Numbered from the stretch's first letter, positions 7,275-15,517 are shown. The stretch is 30,345 bases of DNA from an uncultured Kineothrix sp. (GCA_910587275.1 CAJUMD010000033.1:1-30345), one strand, 5' to 3'. Program-made: numbers and translations. Notes: generated from the sequence alone by a model not told the origin.

Positions 7275-8705
7275 ATGGACAAAATCAAAGAAATCAGAAA
7301 ATTGTGCGAGGAGAAACAAATCCGTATGATTGACTTCAAAATGACGGATATCGACGGACGCTGGCGGCATATCACGATTCCGGTGGAACGTTTCGGGGAG
7401 GATACGTTTACTTACGGTATCGGTTTTGACGGTTCCAACTATGGGTATGCCCCTATTGAAAAGAGCGATATGGTATTTCTGCCGGATCCGGCTACGGCAT
7501 ATGTGGACCCGTTTGCCGGAGTGCCTACGCTTACCATGTGCGGGAATGTCTGCACCATCGGCAAGGGAGAGAACAAACCTTTTGACCAGTATCCGAAAAA
7601 TGTCAGCCTGCGGGCGGTGGAGTACATGAAAGAGAGCGGTATTGCCGACCGTATGGTAATCGGACCGGAGTTTGAATTTTACCTGTTTGACAGCGCGCGT
7701 TATGAAGTGACACCCCAGCAGTGCGGGTACAGCATCGATACGAAGCAGGCGGACTGGAACTGCAGTTTGGAAACGGCAGGGAATAACGGGTATGAAGTTC
7801 CCTATAAGGGCGGCTACCATGTGGCGGCGCCGCAGGACGTAGGGTATGACCTTCGCAGCCGCATGTGTATGATGATGGAAGACTGGGGCATCAAAGTGAA
7901 ATACCATCATCATGAAGTGGGCGGACCGGGACAGATGGAAATTGAAGTGGAACTGGCGGACATGCCTGCCATGGCGGATAATACCATGATCATAAAATAT
8001 ATCATTAAAAATATGGCTGCACAGGAAGGCAGAACGGCGACGTTCCTCCCCAAGCCCATATACCAGGAGGCAGGAAGCGGACTGCATGTGCACATGCTGT
8101 TAATGAAGGACGGCAAGCCGTTATTTTACGATGAAAACGGATATTCCGGTTTAAGCCGTACCGCCCACTATTTTATGGGAGGACTGTTAAAGCATATAGC
8201 TTCTTTGTGTGCATTCACCAACCCGTCCACCAATTCCTTCAAACGTTTGGTACCGGGATTTGAAGCGCCGGTTACGGTGGGCTATGCCACATCTAACCGC
8301 AGTGCGGTCATCCGCATACCCGCTTATGCCAAAGCGCCGGAAGCGAAACGCTTTGAACTGCGCAACCCCGATGCCACGGCCAATCCGTATTATGCATATG
8401 CGGCAATCCTGATGGCAGGACTGGACGGCATTGAGAACCAAATTGATCCGGAAGCAAACGGTTGGGGACCTTATGACTTTAACCTGTATACGCTGTCAGA
8501 AGAAGAACAGAAGAAAATAAAGGGGCTTCCCAAATCTTTGGGTGAAGCGCTGGATGCCCTGGAGGCAGACCATGATTATCTGACAAAAGGGGGCGTGTTC
8601 CCGCAAAGACTGATTGACGTTTGGGTGGCACGTAAACGCGGAGAGTTGAAAAAACTGGAGCAGATTCCGAATCCCGCGGAGTTTAAGATGTATTATGATT
8701 TATAA
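7275..8705 (+). CDS. glnA: Type I glutamine synthetase
   Basis: 476 residues. It joins ammonia to glutamate using ATP, in the cytoplasm, as a dodecamer in this family. ATG 7275 is chosen over the longer open frame from 7191 because AAGGGA lies 8 bases before it and the homology starts here. Seen in the chain: a beta-grasp N-terminal domain with FDGSNYGY; catalytic-domain motifs GPEFEFYLFD, HHHEVGGPGQMEIE and GSGLHVHM; then RLVPGFEAPV and the ATP/glutamate site NRSAVIRIP with FELRNPDATANPY. A NLY tyrosine motif is present near the end, but no adenylyltransferase is in the window. It seems to be a single gene followed by a repressor remnant, with no clear terminator, so some readthrough into the lar operon is possible. 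Confidence 0.95.
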   Translation: MDKIKEIRKLCEEKQIRMIDFKMTDIDGRWRHITIPVERFGEDTFTYGIGFDGSNYGYAPIEKSDMVFLPDPATAYVDPFAGVPTLTMCGNVCTIGKGENKPFDQYPKNVSLRAVEYMKESGIADRMVIGPEFEFYLFDSARYEVTPQQCGYSIDTKQADWNCSLETAGNNGYEVPYKGGYHVAAPQDVGYDLRSRMCMMMEDWGIKVKYHHHEVGGPGQMEIEVELADMPAMADNTMIIKYIIKNMAAQEGRTATFLPKPIYQEAGSGLHVHMLLMKDGKPLFYDENGYSGLSRTAHYFMGGLLKHIASLCAFTNPSTNSFKRLVPGFEAPVTVGYATSNRSAVIRIPAYAKAPEAKRFELRNPDATANPYYAYAAILMAGLDGIENQIDPEANGWGPYDFNLYTLSEEEQKKIKGLPKSLGEALDALEADHDYLTKGGVFPQRLIDVWVARKRGELKKLEQIPNPAEFKMYYDL

Positions 8706-8879
8706 AGACGGCGCGGGTGCAGGTGCGGAACCGGACAGCTTATCGTGTTCGATATAGTCGGACAGCATAGCAGTAATGTCTCCATGGTAGAATTTCTGCA
8801 GGAAGGAATTGCTTGCACGGCTGACATACTCGTCCTCCTGCACCAAGGGGGTATAGACAAACATCCTGCTTTGCTTCTT
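8700..8879 (-). pseudogene. C-terminal remnant of a BlaI/MecI-family repressor
   Basis: On the minus strand, about 50 residues (plus 8730-8879) match the C-terminal dimerisation part of BlaI/MecI/CopY repressors: FVYTPLVQEDEYVSRASNSF, then LQKFYHGDITAMLSDYIEHDKLS. The winged-helix DNA-binding domain that should precede it is absent; the frame runs instead into the reversed larMN start. After DKLSG the frame continues with an Ala-Pro tail unlike the family, to a stop at 8700-8702. No start or ribosome site is present. Such repressors normally pair with a BlaR1-type membrane protease or control copper or beta-lactam genes, none of which is here. I read it as the scar of a lost regulatory gene wedged between glnA and the lar operon. 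Confidence 0.65.
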
Positions 8880-8946
8880 ATACGCGGACGCATGGGTGGG
8901 AGTTTTTTGCGGGGTGACGGGAAGAACGGGAAAGGAGAAATGTTCG

Positions 8947-9975
8947 ATGCACATGGCGGATGCGTTGGTTGCCCCTGTGGTGGCTGGCACGATGTATGTT
9001 TGTTCCGGGGCGGCGATGGGCTGTTCCATCAGAAAAGTAAGGCTGGAGAGTGACCCGAAAAAGATTCCCGTAATGGGCGTCATGGGTGCGTTTGTATTTG
9101 CGGCGCAGATGATCAATTTTACGGTTCCGGGAACCGGATCTTCGGGACATTTGTGCGGGGGGATGCTGCTTTCGGCTGTTTTGGGACCGGAGGCAGGGTT
9201 TTTGACGATGATAGGGGTATTGCTGGTGCAGTGCCTGATGTTTGCGGACGGCGGGCTGCTTGCCCTTGGCTGCAATATATGGAATATGGCGTTTTACGGC
9301 TGTTTCATCGGCGCCATGGTTATTTGGAAACAGATGATGAAAAAAGGGATATCCAAACGGAAAATTATGGCGGCATCCGTATTGGGCTGCATGGTTACGC
9401 TGCAGTTGGGGGCATTTTCGGTCACGCTGGAAACACTGGCTTCGGGAATCACGGAGCTTCCTTTTGGCGCATTTGTGGCGGTGATGCAGCCCATCCATTT
9501 GGCAATCGGTTTGGTGGAAGGGCTGATTACGGCGGCCGTGCTGGTATTTATCCATGAAGCGAGACCGGAATTATTGTGGGGCTGCCAAACGGCAGGATGC
9601 GGATTCCGCAATGGCGGAACGGGAAAAAACGGATGGTTTACCTATAAGGGAACGGTTGCCGCGCTGCTTGCGGCGGCGGCCGTGATGGGAGGGTTGTTAT
9701 CCCTTGCGGCATCTTCTAAGCCGGACGGGCTGGAGTGGTCCATGGAACAGGTTGCCCGGACGTCGGAGCTGGAAGCGGAAGGGGACGCTTATGGGATTGC
9801 GGAACGGATTCAGGAAGCGACGGCAGTGCTGCCGGATTATGCATGGAAAGACAGTGAATCTGCGGCAGGAACGGCTTTTTCCGGCATTGTGGGAGGTGCG
9901 GCGGTCATTCTGTTATGCGTGGGCTGTTGTTTCCTGTTCCGATTCTTCCGGCACAGGACGGCAAAAAATGGATAA
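8947..9975 (+). CDS. larMN: Fused ECF nickel transporter substrate-binding subunits LarMN (CbiMN/NikMN type)
   Basis: 342 residues in the plasma membrane. The M part (about 1-220) begins MHMADAL; His2 and His68 in SGHLCGG correspond to the metal-coordinating N-terminus and histidine known for NikM/CbiM. Several membrane helices follow. The C-terminal N part has one helix near 225-250, an extracytoplasmic loop with SKPDGLEWS and LPDYAW, and a final helix, which is the NikN/CbiN signature. Fusion of M and N is known in lar-linked nickel importers. ATG 8947 is chosen for AAAGGAG 9 bases upstream and for the required N-terminal Met-His. The end overlaps larQ by 8 bases. Nickel rather than cobalt is inferred from the downstream larBCE genes. 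Confidence 0.88.
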   Translation: MHMADALVAPVVAGTMYVCSGAAMGCSIRKVRLESDPKKIPVMGVMGAFVFAAQMINFTVPGTGSSGHLCGGMLLSAVLGPEAGFLTMIGVLLVQCLMFADGGLLALGCNIWNMAFYGCFIGAMVIWKQMMKKGISKRKIMAASVLGCMVTLQLGAFSVTLETLASGITELPFGAFVAVMQPIHLAIGLVEGLITAAVLVFIHEARPELLWGCQTAGCGFRNGGTGKNGWFTYKGTVAALLAAAAVMGGLLSLAASSKPDGLEWSMEQVARTSELEAEGDAYGIAERIQEATAVLPDYAWKDSESAAGTAFSGIVGGAAVILLCVGCCFLFRFFRHRTAKNG

Positions 9976-10783
9976 ACTGCGCAGGGCGGTACGCCGAATC
10001 CATGTGGTGGATGACGGGAAAAACCCGGAAAACATAAAAAACATAAATCCGGTGCATCCGCTCGCCCGCCTTCTCGTGACCATCGGTTATATTTTGACCG
10101 TGGTATCCTTCGGCAAATACGATTTGTGGGGGCTTGCCGGAATGATTCTGTATCTGCTTGTGACCGGTATATGGGAAGAAATATCCGTAAGGGACATGCC
10201 GGGCAGGCTGTTTCCTGTGTTGCTTTTAGCGGGTATGGCGGGAATTGCCAATCCGTTTTTGGACCGGGCAGTCCTTTGGCGGATCGGCGGATTTGCCGTA
10301 ACGGGAGGCATGGTTTCCCTGCTTACGCTGCTGCTGAAAGCCGGTTTTTGCGTGACAGCTTCCTGTTTTCTGATTATGGAAACCGGAATGGAGGGTATCT
10401 GTTACAGCTTAAGACGCCTGCATGTGCCGAAGGAACTTGTGACGGTGCTGCTCCTGATTTACCGTTACCTTATGGTATTGTTAAAAGAAGCGGAGCGCAT
10501 GATGCAGGCATACAGGCTCAGGGCGCCGGGACAGAAGGGAATCCATGGAAAGGCGTGGGGAGCTTTTGCGGGACAGCTTCTTTTGCGCAGCATTGACCGG
10601 GCTGAAACCGTATATGAAAGTATGCTGCTGCGGGGATATCATGGAGAGTTTGCGGGACAAAACATACGGTGGGGCAAAGGCGCCAGTTTCTGCTATCTGT
10701 TTCTTTGGGCGGCGGCTTTCGCCGGCTTGCGCATGTTTCCGGTATTCCAAATGGCTGGAAATCTGCTGCGGGGCATTCCGTAA
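9968..10783 (+). CDS. larQ: ECF transporter T component LarQ (CbiQ/NikQ type)
   Basis: 271 residues with several hydrophobic helices in the N-terminal half (about 38-140). The long cytoplasmic coupling part contains SLRRLHVPKELVTVLLLIYR and, later, AYRLRAPG and LLRGYHG. These are the Ala-Arg-containing helices by which CbiQ-type proteins grip the ATPase subunits. A last helix pair ends the chain. The start ATG 9968 lies inside the end of larMN, so the two are translationally coupled. It links LarMN to the LarO ATPase in one nickel importer. CbiQ for cobalt is the sequence-level alternative; operon context decides for nickel. Confidence 0.85.
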   Translation: MDKLRRAVRRIHVVDDGKNPENIKNINPVHPLARLLVTIGYILTVVSFGKYDLWGLAGMILYLLVTGIWEEISVRDMPGRLFPVLLLAGMAGIANPFLDRAVLWRIGGFAVTGGMVSLLTLLLKAGFCVTASCFLIMETGMEGICYSLRRLHVPKELVTVLLLIYRYLMVLLKEAERMMQAYRLRAPGQKGIHGKAWGAFAGQLLLRSIDRAETVYESMLLRGYHGEFAGQNIRWGKGASFCYLFLWAAAFAGLRMFPVFQMAGNLLRGIP

Positions 10784-10846
10784 AGGGCGGACAGGGAAAT
10801 ATCCGGGGGGATAGGTGGGATTTGAAAAAAGGAAAAAGGAAGAAAT

Positions 10847-11749
10847 ATGGGGCACGGAAAAGATAAAGAACCTGGGTTTGAAAAAAAATTTGGAATAAAA
10901 GCGGAGCATTTATGTTTTTCCTATCCCATTGGAAACGGAAATGGAATCATAAACGGAAGCGGAAAAGAAAAACAGGTATTGCAGGACATTCATTTCCACG
11001 TGGCAGACAAGGAATCGGTAGGATTAATCGGTGCAAACGGGGTCGGAAAATCCACCCTCTTAAAGCTTTTGGTCGGTTTGGCGAACGGATACGGCGGAGT
11101 CCTGCGTGTGGGCGGGCTGGATGTGGAAAAGAAAAACCTTGCCGCCATCCGTAAAAGCACCGGATATGTTTTCCAGGATTCTGACAGCCAGTTGTTTCTG
11201 TCTACGGTGTATGAGGATGTGGCGTTTGGACCGAGGAATTACGGGTATTCCGGGGAAGAAGTGGAACGGCGGGTGGCGGAAGCGTTAAAGCAGGTACATA
11301 TGGAGGAACTGCGGGACAGGCAGATTTACCGGATGTCCGGCGGACAGAAGAAACTGGCGTCTTTAGCCACCATATTGTCCATGGAGCCGCAGCTTATGCT
11401 GCTGGATGAACCGTCTGCGGCTTTGGACCCGAGGAACCGGCGCAACCTGATTCATATCCTGAATGAAATCGCGGTGACAAAGGTAATCGCATCCCATGAT
11501 TTGGATTTCATTTTGGATACATGTGAGAGAACGCTGCTGTTGTTTGACGGGAAAATTGTCAGGGACGGGAAAACGGAGGAAATATTGGGAGATAGGAAAT
11601 TATTGGAAGAAAGCGGGCTGGAGCTGCCCCTTGGCCTGAAAGGGCAAAATAATAATCAGAAAAAGGAGAATGGTATTGGAAGCAAGGGAGATTTTGGAGC
11701 AGGTAAGGGCGGGACGCATTACCGTGGAGGAAGCGGAAAAGTATTTTAA
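10847..11749 (+). CDS. larO: ECF transporter ATPase LarO (CbiO/NikO type)
   Basis: 300 residues; cytoplasmic ATPase powering the nickel importer. Walker A GANGVGKST (62-70), Q-loop FQDSDSQLF, ABC signature MSGGQKK, Walker B LMLLDEPSAALDP and switch histidine ASHDLDF are all present. A small Gly/Asn-rich insert (about 28-41) interrupts the first strands. The ribosome site AAGGAAG precedes ATG 10847. The last 27 or so residues (from codon 11670 on) are read from the start of larB in another frame and look like non-native tail, probably the result of a lost stop codon. The ATPase core is complete, so activity is expected. Confidence 0.88.
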   Translation: MGHGKDKEPGFEKKFGIKAEHLCFSYPIGNGNGIINGSGKEKQVLQDIHFHVADKESVGLIGANGVGKSTLLKLLVGLANGYGGVLRVGGLDVEKKNLAAIRKSTGYVFQDSDSQLFLSTVYEDVAFGPRNYGYSGEEVERRVAEALKQVHMEELRDRQIYRMSGGQKKLASLATILSMEPQLMLLDEPSAALDPRNRRNLIHILNEIAVTKVIASHDLDFILDTCERTLLLFDGKIVRDGKTEEILGDRKLLEESGLELPLGLKGQNNNQKKENGIGSKGDFGAGKGGTHYRGGSGKVF

Positions 11750-12437
11750 GAAGCAGCCTTATGAGGAAATAGGATACGCGAAGCTGGATTCCCAGCGGAA
11801 AATCCGGTCCGGTTTCCCGGAAGTGGTGTATTGCAGCGGGAAAGCGGACCGCCATCTTGTTTCCATATACCGGAAATTGTGGGAAGCAAACGGTGAGGTA
11901 TTCGGTACGAGGGCGGACAGGCGGCAGTATGAACTGGTGCGGGAGACGCTGCCCCAGGTAGCCTTCGATGAAATGTCCCGCATCCTCAAGATAGAAAAAG
12001 AGGATAAAAAGCGGTACGGGAAAGTCGCAGTCTGTACGGCGGGGACGGCGGATATTCCGGTGGCGGAGGAAGCCGCGCAGACCGCCGAATATTTCGGCAG
12101 TAATGTGGAGCGGATTTATGACGTGGGTGTCAGCGGTCTGCACAGACTGCTGGCGAAACTGGAAACCATACAGGAAGCGAACTGCGTGGTCGCGGTGGCA
12201 GGTATGGAGGGCGCACTTGCCAGCGTACTCGGCGGGCTGGTGGGCAGACCGGTCATCGCAGTGCCTACCTCGGTAGGTTACGGTGCAAACCTGCATGGTC
12301 TTTCCGCCCTTCTGACCATGATTAATTCCTGTGCCAACGGGGTGGCGGTGGTCAACATCGACAACGGGTACGGCGCGGGATATCTGGCGACGCAGATAAA
12401 CCGTTTGGCACAGGGCGGCGGGCAGGGAGGAATTTAG
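11670..12437 (+). CDS. larB: Nickel-pincer cofactor biosynthesis protein LarB
   Basis: 255 residues. LarB carboxylates and hydrolyses nicotinic acid adenine dinucleotide to the dicarboxylated mononucleotide, the first step of nickel-pincer nucleotide synthesis. The chain starts with a helical segment (EILEQVRAGRITVEEAE). It then has a PurE-like domain with VAVCTAGTADIPVAEEA, DVGVSGLHRLL, VVAVAGMEGALASVLGG and PVIAVPTSVGYGANLHGLSA. The start is uncertain: ATG 11670 directly abuts AAGGAGA, while in-frame TTG 11676 has AGGAG at a better distance of 7 bases. It overlaps larO by 80 bases and is followed 18 bases later by larC. Confidence 0.93.
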   Translation: MVLEAREILEQVRAGRITVEEAEKYFKKQPYEEIGYAKLDSQRKIRSGFPEVVYCSGKADRHLVSIYRKLWEANGEVFGTRADRRQYELVRETLPQVAFDEMSRILKIEKEDKKRYGKVAVCTAGTADIPVAEEAAQTAEYFGSNVERIYDVGVSGLHRLLAKLETIQEANCVVAVAGMEGALASVLGGLVGRPVIAVPTSVGYGANLHGLSALLTMINSCANGVAVVNIDNGYGAGYLATQINRLAQGGGQGGI

Positions 12438-12455
12438 AAAAAGGAGACGACCGGA

Positions 12456-13814
12456 ATGGGACAGACATTATACTTGGAATGTGTATCGGGAATCAGCGGA
12501 GACATGATGGCGGCGGCATTGTTGGATTTGGGCGCTGACAGGACGGTGCTGGAGCGGGCGTGGAAAAGCCTGCCGGTACAGGGTTTTGAAGTGGAGATAA
12601 GCAGGGTTAAGAAAGCAGGGCTGGATGTATGTGATTTCCATGTGAAGCTGGATGAAGAATATGAGAACCATGACCATGATATGGATTATTTATTCGGACA
12701 CAGGCAGCAGGATAGCCATGTGCATGGGGAACATGCAAAAGAAGGGCATATGCATGGAGAATGTGCCGGGGAAGGGCATAGGCACGGGGAACATGTCCAT
12801 GGGACGCATTCCCACGGTCATCCCGATTCCCATGAACACAGGGGATTGCAGGAAGTGCTGGAAATCATTGGGAAAGCGCAAATCAGCAGCAGAGCGAAGG
12901 AAACGGCGTCCGGCATGTTTCGTATTTTGGCACAGGCAGAAGCAAAAGCGCACGGGACGACTCCGGAGCAGGTGCATTTCCATGAAGTGGGGGCGGTGGA
13001 CTCCATCGTGGACATCCTTACCGTGGCGGTATGTCTTGACAACCTCGATATTACGGAAGTTATCGTACCATATGTATGCGAAGGGAGCGGCAGCATCCGG
13101 TGCCAACACGGGATACTTCCGGTACCTGTCCCTGCGGTGCTCCATATTGTGGAAGACCATGGGATACCGCTTAGGATGACCGGTATGGAAGGCGAGCTGG
13201 TGACGCCCACGGGGGCGGCAATCGTGGCGGCCCTGCGGACATCGGACAGGCTTCCGGCGGAATTTACCGTAAAGAAGACGGGAACCGGAGCCGGAAAGCG
13301 CCGGTATGAAAGACCAAGTCTGCTGCGCGCCATGCTGGTGGAACCTGCCGGAACGGAAAACGGCAGCGATGGCGGTACCGTCTGCAAGCTGGAAACCAAT
13401 ATGGACGACTGTACGGGGGAAGCCCTTGGCCATGTGATGAACCTTCTGCTGGCATCCGGTGCAAGGGATGTGTACTACACCCCCGTATACATGAAGAAAA
13501 ACCGTCCGGCATACCAGTTGACCGTAATCTGTGACGAAGGGAAACGGGAAGAACTGGAGCGGGTGATTTTCCGGGAAACCACTACCATCGGTATCCGGCG
13601 TGTGCAGATGGAACGGACGGTATTGCCAAGGAAGATGGAAAGCAGGATGCTGCCCTATGGCGAACTGAAAGTGAAACAGTGTACCCTGCCTGACGGGACG
13701 CAAAGGTGTTATCCCGAATACGAAAGCGCTGCGGCGCTGGCGGAAAAGAACGGCGTGTCACTCCGGCAGGTTCTTGAACAGTGGCAGCGGACAGAAAGAA
13801 CGAATCCGGTCTGA
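12456..13814 (+). CDS. larC: Nickel insertion protein LarC, single frame with His-rich insert
   Basis: 452 residues. LarC is the CTP-dependent cyclometallase that inserts nickel into the pincer nucleotide. The N-terminal part starts YLECVSGISGDMMAAALLDL; HFHEVGAVDSIVDIL and PVPVPAVLHI, then GELVTPTGAAI, follow. The C-terminal LarC2-like part starts near KLETNMDDCTGEALGHVMN and contains VYYTPVYMKKNRPAYQLTVI. In Lactiplantibacillus plantarum larC needs a programmed frameshift to make the full protein; here both parts lie in one frame. Residues 72-128 form an insert with 17 histidines, probably a nickel store or sensor. ATG 12456 is preceded by AAAGGAG. LarE follows after 21 bases. Confidence 0.95.
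   Translation: MGQTLYLECVSGISGDMMAAALLDLGADRTVLERAWKSLPVQGFEVEISRVKKAGLDVCDFHVKLDEEYENHDHDMDYLFGHRQQDSHVHGEHAKEGHMHGECAGEGHRHGEHVHGTHSHGHPDSHEHRGLQEVLEIIGKAQISSRAKETASGMFRILAQAEAKAHGTTPEQVHFHEVGAVDSIVDILTVAVCLDNLDITEVIVPYVCEGSGSIRCQHGILPVPVPAVLHIVEDHGIPLRMTGMEGELVTPTGAAIVAALRTSDRLPAEFTVKKTGTGAGKRRYERPSLLRAMLVEPAGTENGSDGGTVCKLETNMDDCTGEALGHVMNLLLASGARDVYYTPVYMKKNRPAYQLTVICDEGKREELERVIFRETTTIGIRRVQMERTVLPRKMESRMLPYGELKVKQCTLPDGTQRCYPEYESAAALAEKNGVSLRQVLEQWQRTERTNPV
12669..12839 (+). repeat. His-rich, imperfectly repeated insert within larC
   Basis: Encodes residues 72-128 of LarC, with 17 His, mostly as HxH or HGEH units. The central part resembles three imperfect copies of a ten-residue unit (HGEHAKEGHM, HGECAGEGHR, HGEHVHGTHS). 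Such runs bind Ni or Zn ions. Confidence 0.7.
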
Positions 13815-13835
13815 GGGCAGGAAAAGGAGACGGTA

Positions 13836-14732
13836 ATGGAAGGAACGGAAGGAATGGAACGGAGCAGGGAACGGGATATTACCCAAAAAAAAGAACGTCT
13901 GCTTGCTCTCATGGCGGAGTATGCCTTACAGGATACCATGGTGGCTTTTTCCGGCGGCGCAGACAGCAGCCTGCTGTTAAAACTGGCGTGTGAAGCGGCG
14001 GCAGAAACCGGAAAGAAAGTATATGGGGTAACGGTACAGACCAGGCTGCATCCTTTGGGCGAAGCCGGGGAAGCACGCAGGGCGGCGCAGGAAATGGGAG
14101 CCATACACCTTATCCTGACCGTGGATGAACTGGAGGAAGCGGGAATCGTGGACAACCCCCCGGACCGCTGCTACCTTTGCAAGAAATACCTGTTCCGGAA
14201 GATGTTGGAGCGGGCAGGGGAATTGGGTATTCCTTTCATACTGGAAGGAACCAATGAGGACGACCTGCATGTGTACCGGCCCGGTATAAAAGCATTGAAA
14301 GAGCTTGGGATTGCCAGCCCTTTGGCCAACGTACATATGACAAAAGAAGAAGTGCGGACGCTTGCGGCAGCATACGGTCTTCAGGCGGCTTCCAAACCGG
14401 CAGTTCCCTGCCTTGCCACAAGATTTCCCTATGGGACGTCCTTAACTTACGGAAAAATGCGTCAGGTGGAACAGGGTGAGAACTATCTGAAGGGGCTTGG
14501 ATTGCGGAATGTAAGACTGCGGGTACACGGTACGGTGGCACGGATCGAAGTGGATGCGGAGGAGTTTCCGGTACTGATGAGCCGCAGGGTTGAGGCTGCG
14601 GCTTACCTGAAAGGGTTAGGCTACGGATATGTTACGCTGGATTTGGAGGGTTTTCGCTCAGGGAGCATGGATTATGCCGGAGCGGCGGAAAATATAAATT
14701 TAGGGGATGATTTGGAAAATATACAATATTGA
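13836..14732 (+). CDS. larE: ATP-dependent sulfur transferase LarE
   Basis: 298 residues. LarE adenylates the cofactor precursor and converts its carboxylates to thiocarboxylates before nickel insertion. The PP-loop FSGGADSS (38-45) binds ATP; EGTNEDDLHVYRPG (137-150) and PCLATRFPYGT (191-201) are further family motifs. L. plantarum LarE uses one sacrificial cysteine. Here three cysteines, C112 and C115 (CYLC) and C192, fit the subgroup that holds a [4Fe-4S] cluster and can act catalytically; that assignment is inference. ATG 13836 follows AAAGGAG. It is the last lar gene: a new promoter begins at its stop codon, and no larA follows. Confidence 0.93.
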   Translation: MEGTEGMERSRERDITQKKERLLALMAEYALQDTMVAFSGGADSSLLLKLACEAAAETGKKVYGVTVQTRLHPLGEAGEARRAAQEMGAIHLILTVDELEEAGIVDNPPDRCYLCKKYLFRKMLERAGELGIPFILEGTNEDDLHVYRPGIKALKELGIASPLANVHMTKEEVRTLAAAYGLQAASKPAVPCLATRFPYGTSLTYGKMRQVEQGENYLKGLGLRNVRLRVHGTVARIEVDAEEFPVLMSRRVEAAAYLKGLGYGYVTLDLEGFRSGSMDYAGAAENINLGDDLENIQY

Positions 14733-14757
14733 CATAAAGTGTGGAAGCATGTTATCA
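14729..14757 (+). promoter_or_regulatory. Sigma-A promoter overlapping the larE stop
   Basis: TTGACA (14729-14734), 17-bp spacer, TTATCA (14752-14757); TATCAT one base on is an alternative -10. It likely drives the two-TM protein gene. Confidence 0.65.
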
Positions 14758-14804
14758 TCTCATACATAAATACATACAAAAAAGAAAGGAAAACGGTTGC
14801 TTTT

Positions 14805-14891
14805 ATGGTAAAAATGAAGGGGCATGTGCGGCACAGGCAGGAAAAGTACCATGAAAGATGCCGGAAAAGAGTGGGAGGAACGGAAAAATGA
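14805..14891 (+). CDS. Possible 28-codon basic leader ORF coupled to the next gene
   Basis: ATG 14805 opens 28 codons rich in Lys, Arg and His. They end at TGA 14889-14891, which overlaps the ATG (14888) of the next gene as ATGA, the usual sign of translational coupling. The ribosome site is weak: AAAGAAAGGAAAA lies about 15 bases upstream. It could be a regulatory leader peptide or chance. It is unlike any peptide I know. Confidence 0.25.
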   Translation: MVKMKGHVRHRQEKYHERCRKRVGGTEK

Positions 14892-15517
14892 ACGTGAAAC
14901 GGTTATTTGGTGCATTGAGTGTGAATATCTGTATTTTGCTGGTGATTGGCGGGGGCATCATGTTTAGCGCCGGAGGTGACTTTATCGTTTCGTTTAAACC
15001 GGCAGTGAGCTTTGAGGAAATGTTCAACGGGGCAGAAGTTAAGGCCGGAAGCCATGTGGCAGGGGAAGTGGTTTATTCCCTTGGATATTATGCGGCGGAA
15101 AGTACATACACACAGCGGTCGGACGGTTCCCGCAGCGGAGATAAGGCAAACGGCAGGTATTACCTGATTCCCATAGCGGAAGGGGAAAACTATATCGGTT
15201 TAAAGGCGCGCGAGGTTGATGTGTCCGCTATGGAGAAAGTAACGAAAGAAACAGAAGAATGGATATTGGGCGGAGCGGAACCGTCTACCAAAATTGTTAT
15301 GCAGGGAACCGTGGAAGTAATGGAAGGCCAGCTTGCCGATTTTTATAAGGAAAGCCTGATGGGACTGGGTTATTCGCGGAGTGACATCGATGATATGGGA
15401 GAGCCGTTGGTTGTCCAGTACCGCAGCTTTACGGCAGTGCGCGTTATGTTCGGTGTCGGACTGGGATTGGTGCTCCTGGGTGTGTTCTTCATATACCGTG
15501 GATACAAACGCGGATAA
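14888..15517 (+). CDS. Two-TM membrane protein of unknown function
   Basis: 209 residues. A membrane helix near 7-28 and another near 182-203 flank an outside-facing domain of about 150 residues. That domain has two similar strand-rich parts (VKAGSHVAGEVVYSLGYYA, then STKIVMQGTVEVMEGQLADF), each resembling a small beta-barrel fold seen in Lachnospiraceae membrane proteins of unknown role. The chain ends in a short basic tail RGYKRG. ATG 14888 is chosen for GGGAGG at 14873-14878; the longer frame from 14858 lacks a ribosome site. The gene has its own promoter and a strong hairpin after it. I do not recognise a function. Confidence 0.7.
   Translation: MNVKRLFGALSVNICILLVIGGGIMFSAGGDFIVSFKPAVSFEEMFNGAEVKAGSHVAGEVVYSLGYYAAESTYTQRSDGSRSGDKANGRYYLIPIAEGENYIGLKAREVDVSAMEKVTKETEEWILGGAEPSTKIVMQGTVEVMEGQLADFYKESLMGLGYSRSDIDDMGEPLVVQYRSFTAVRVMFGVGLGLVLLGVFFIYRGYKRG

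Noticed and set aside
6957..8093. 378-codon open frame on the minus strand
   Set aside because: Lies opposite glnA and the end of the TauE/SafE gene, has His/Arg-rich shadow composition and no ribosome site.
8813..8884. Promoter for the lar operon
   Set aside because: TTGCAC and TAGACA/TTATAC pairs have poor spacing or boxes; no convincing promoter found, readthrough from glnA is possible.
12690..13703. 337-codon open frame on the minus strand
   Set aside because: Antisense shadow of larC; composition is unlike a real protein and no start signal is seen.
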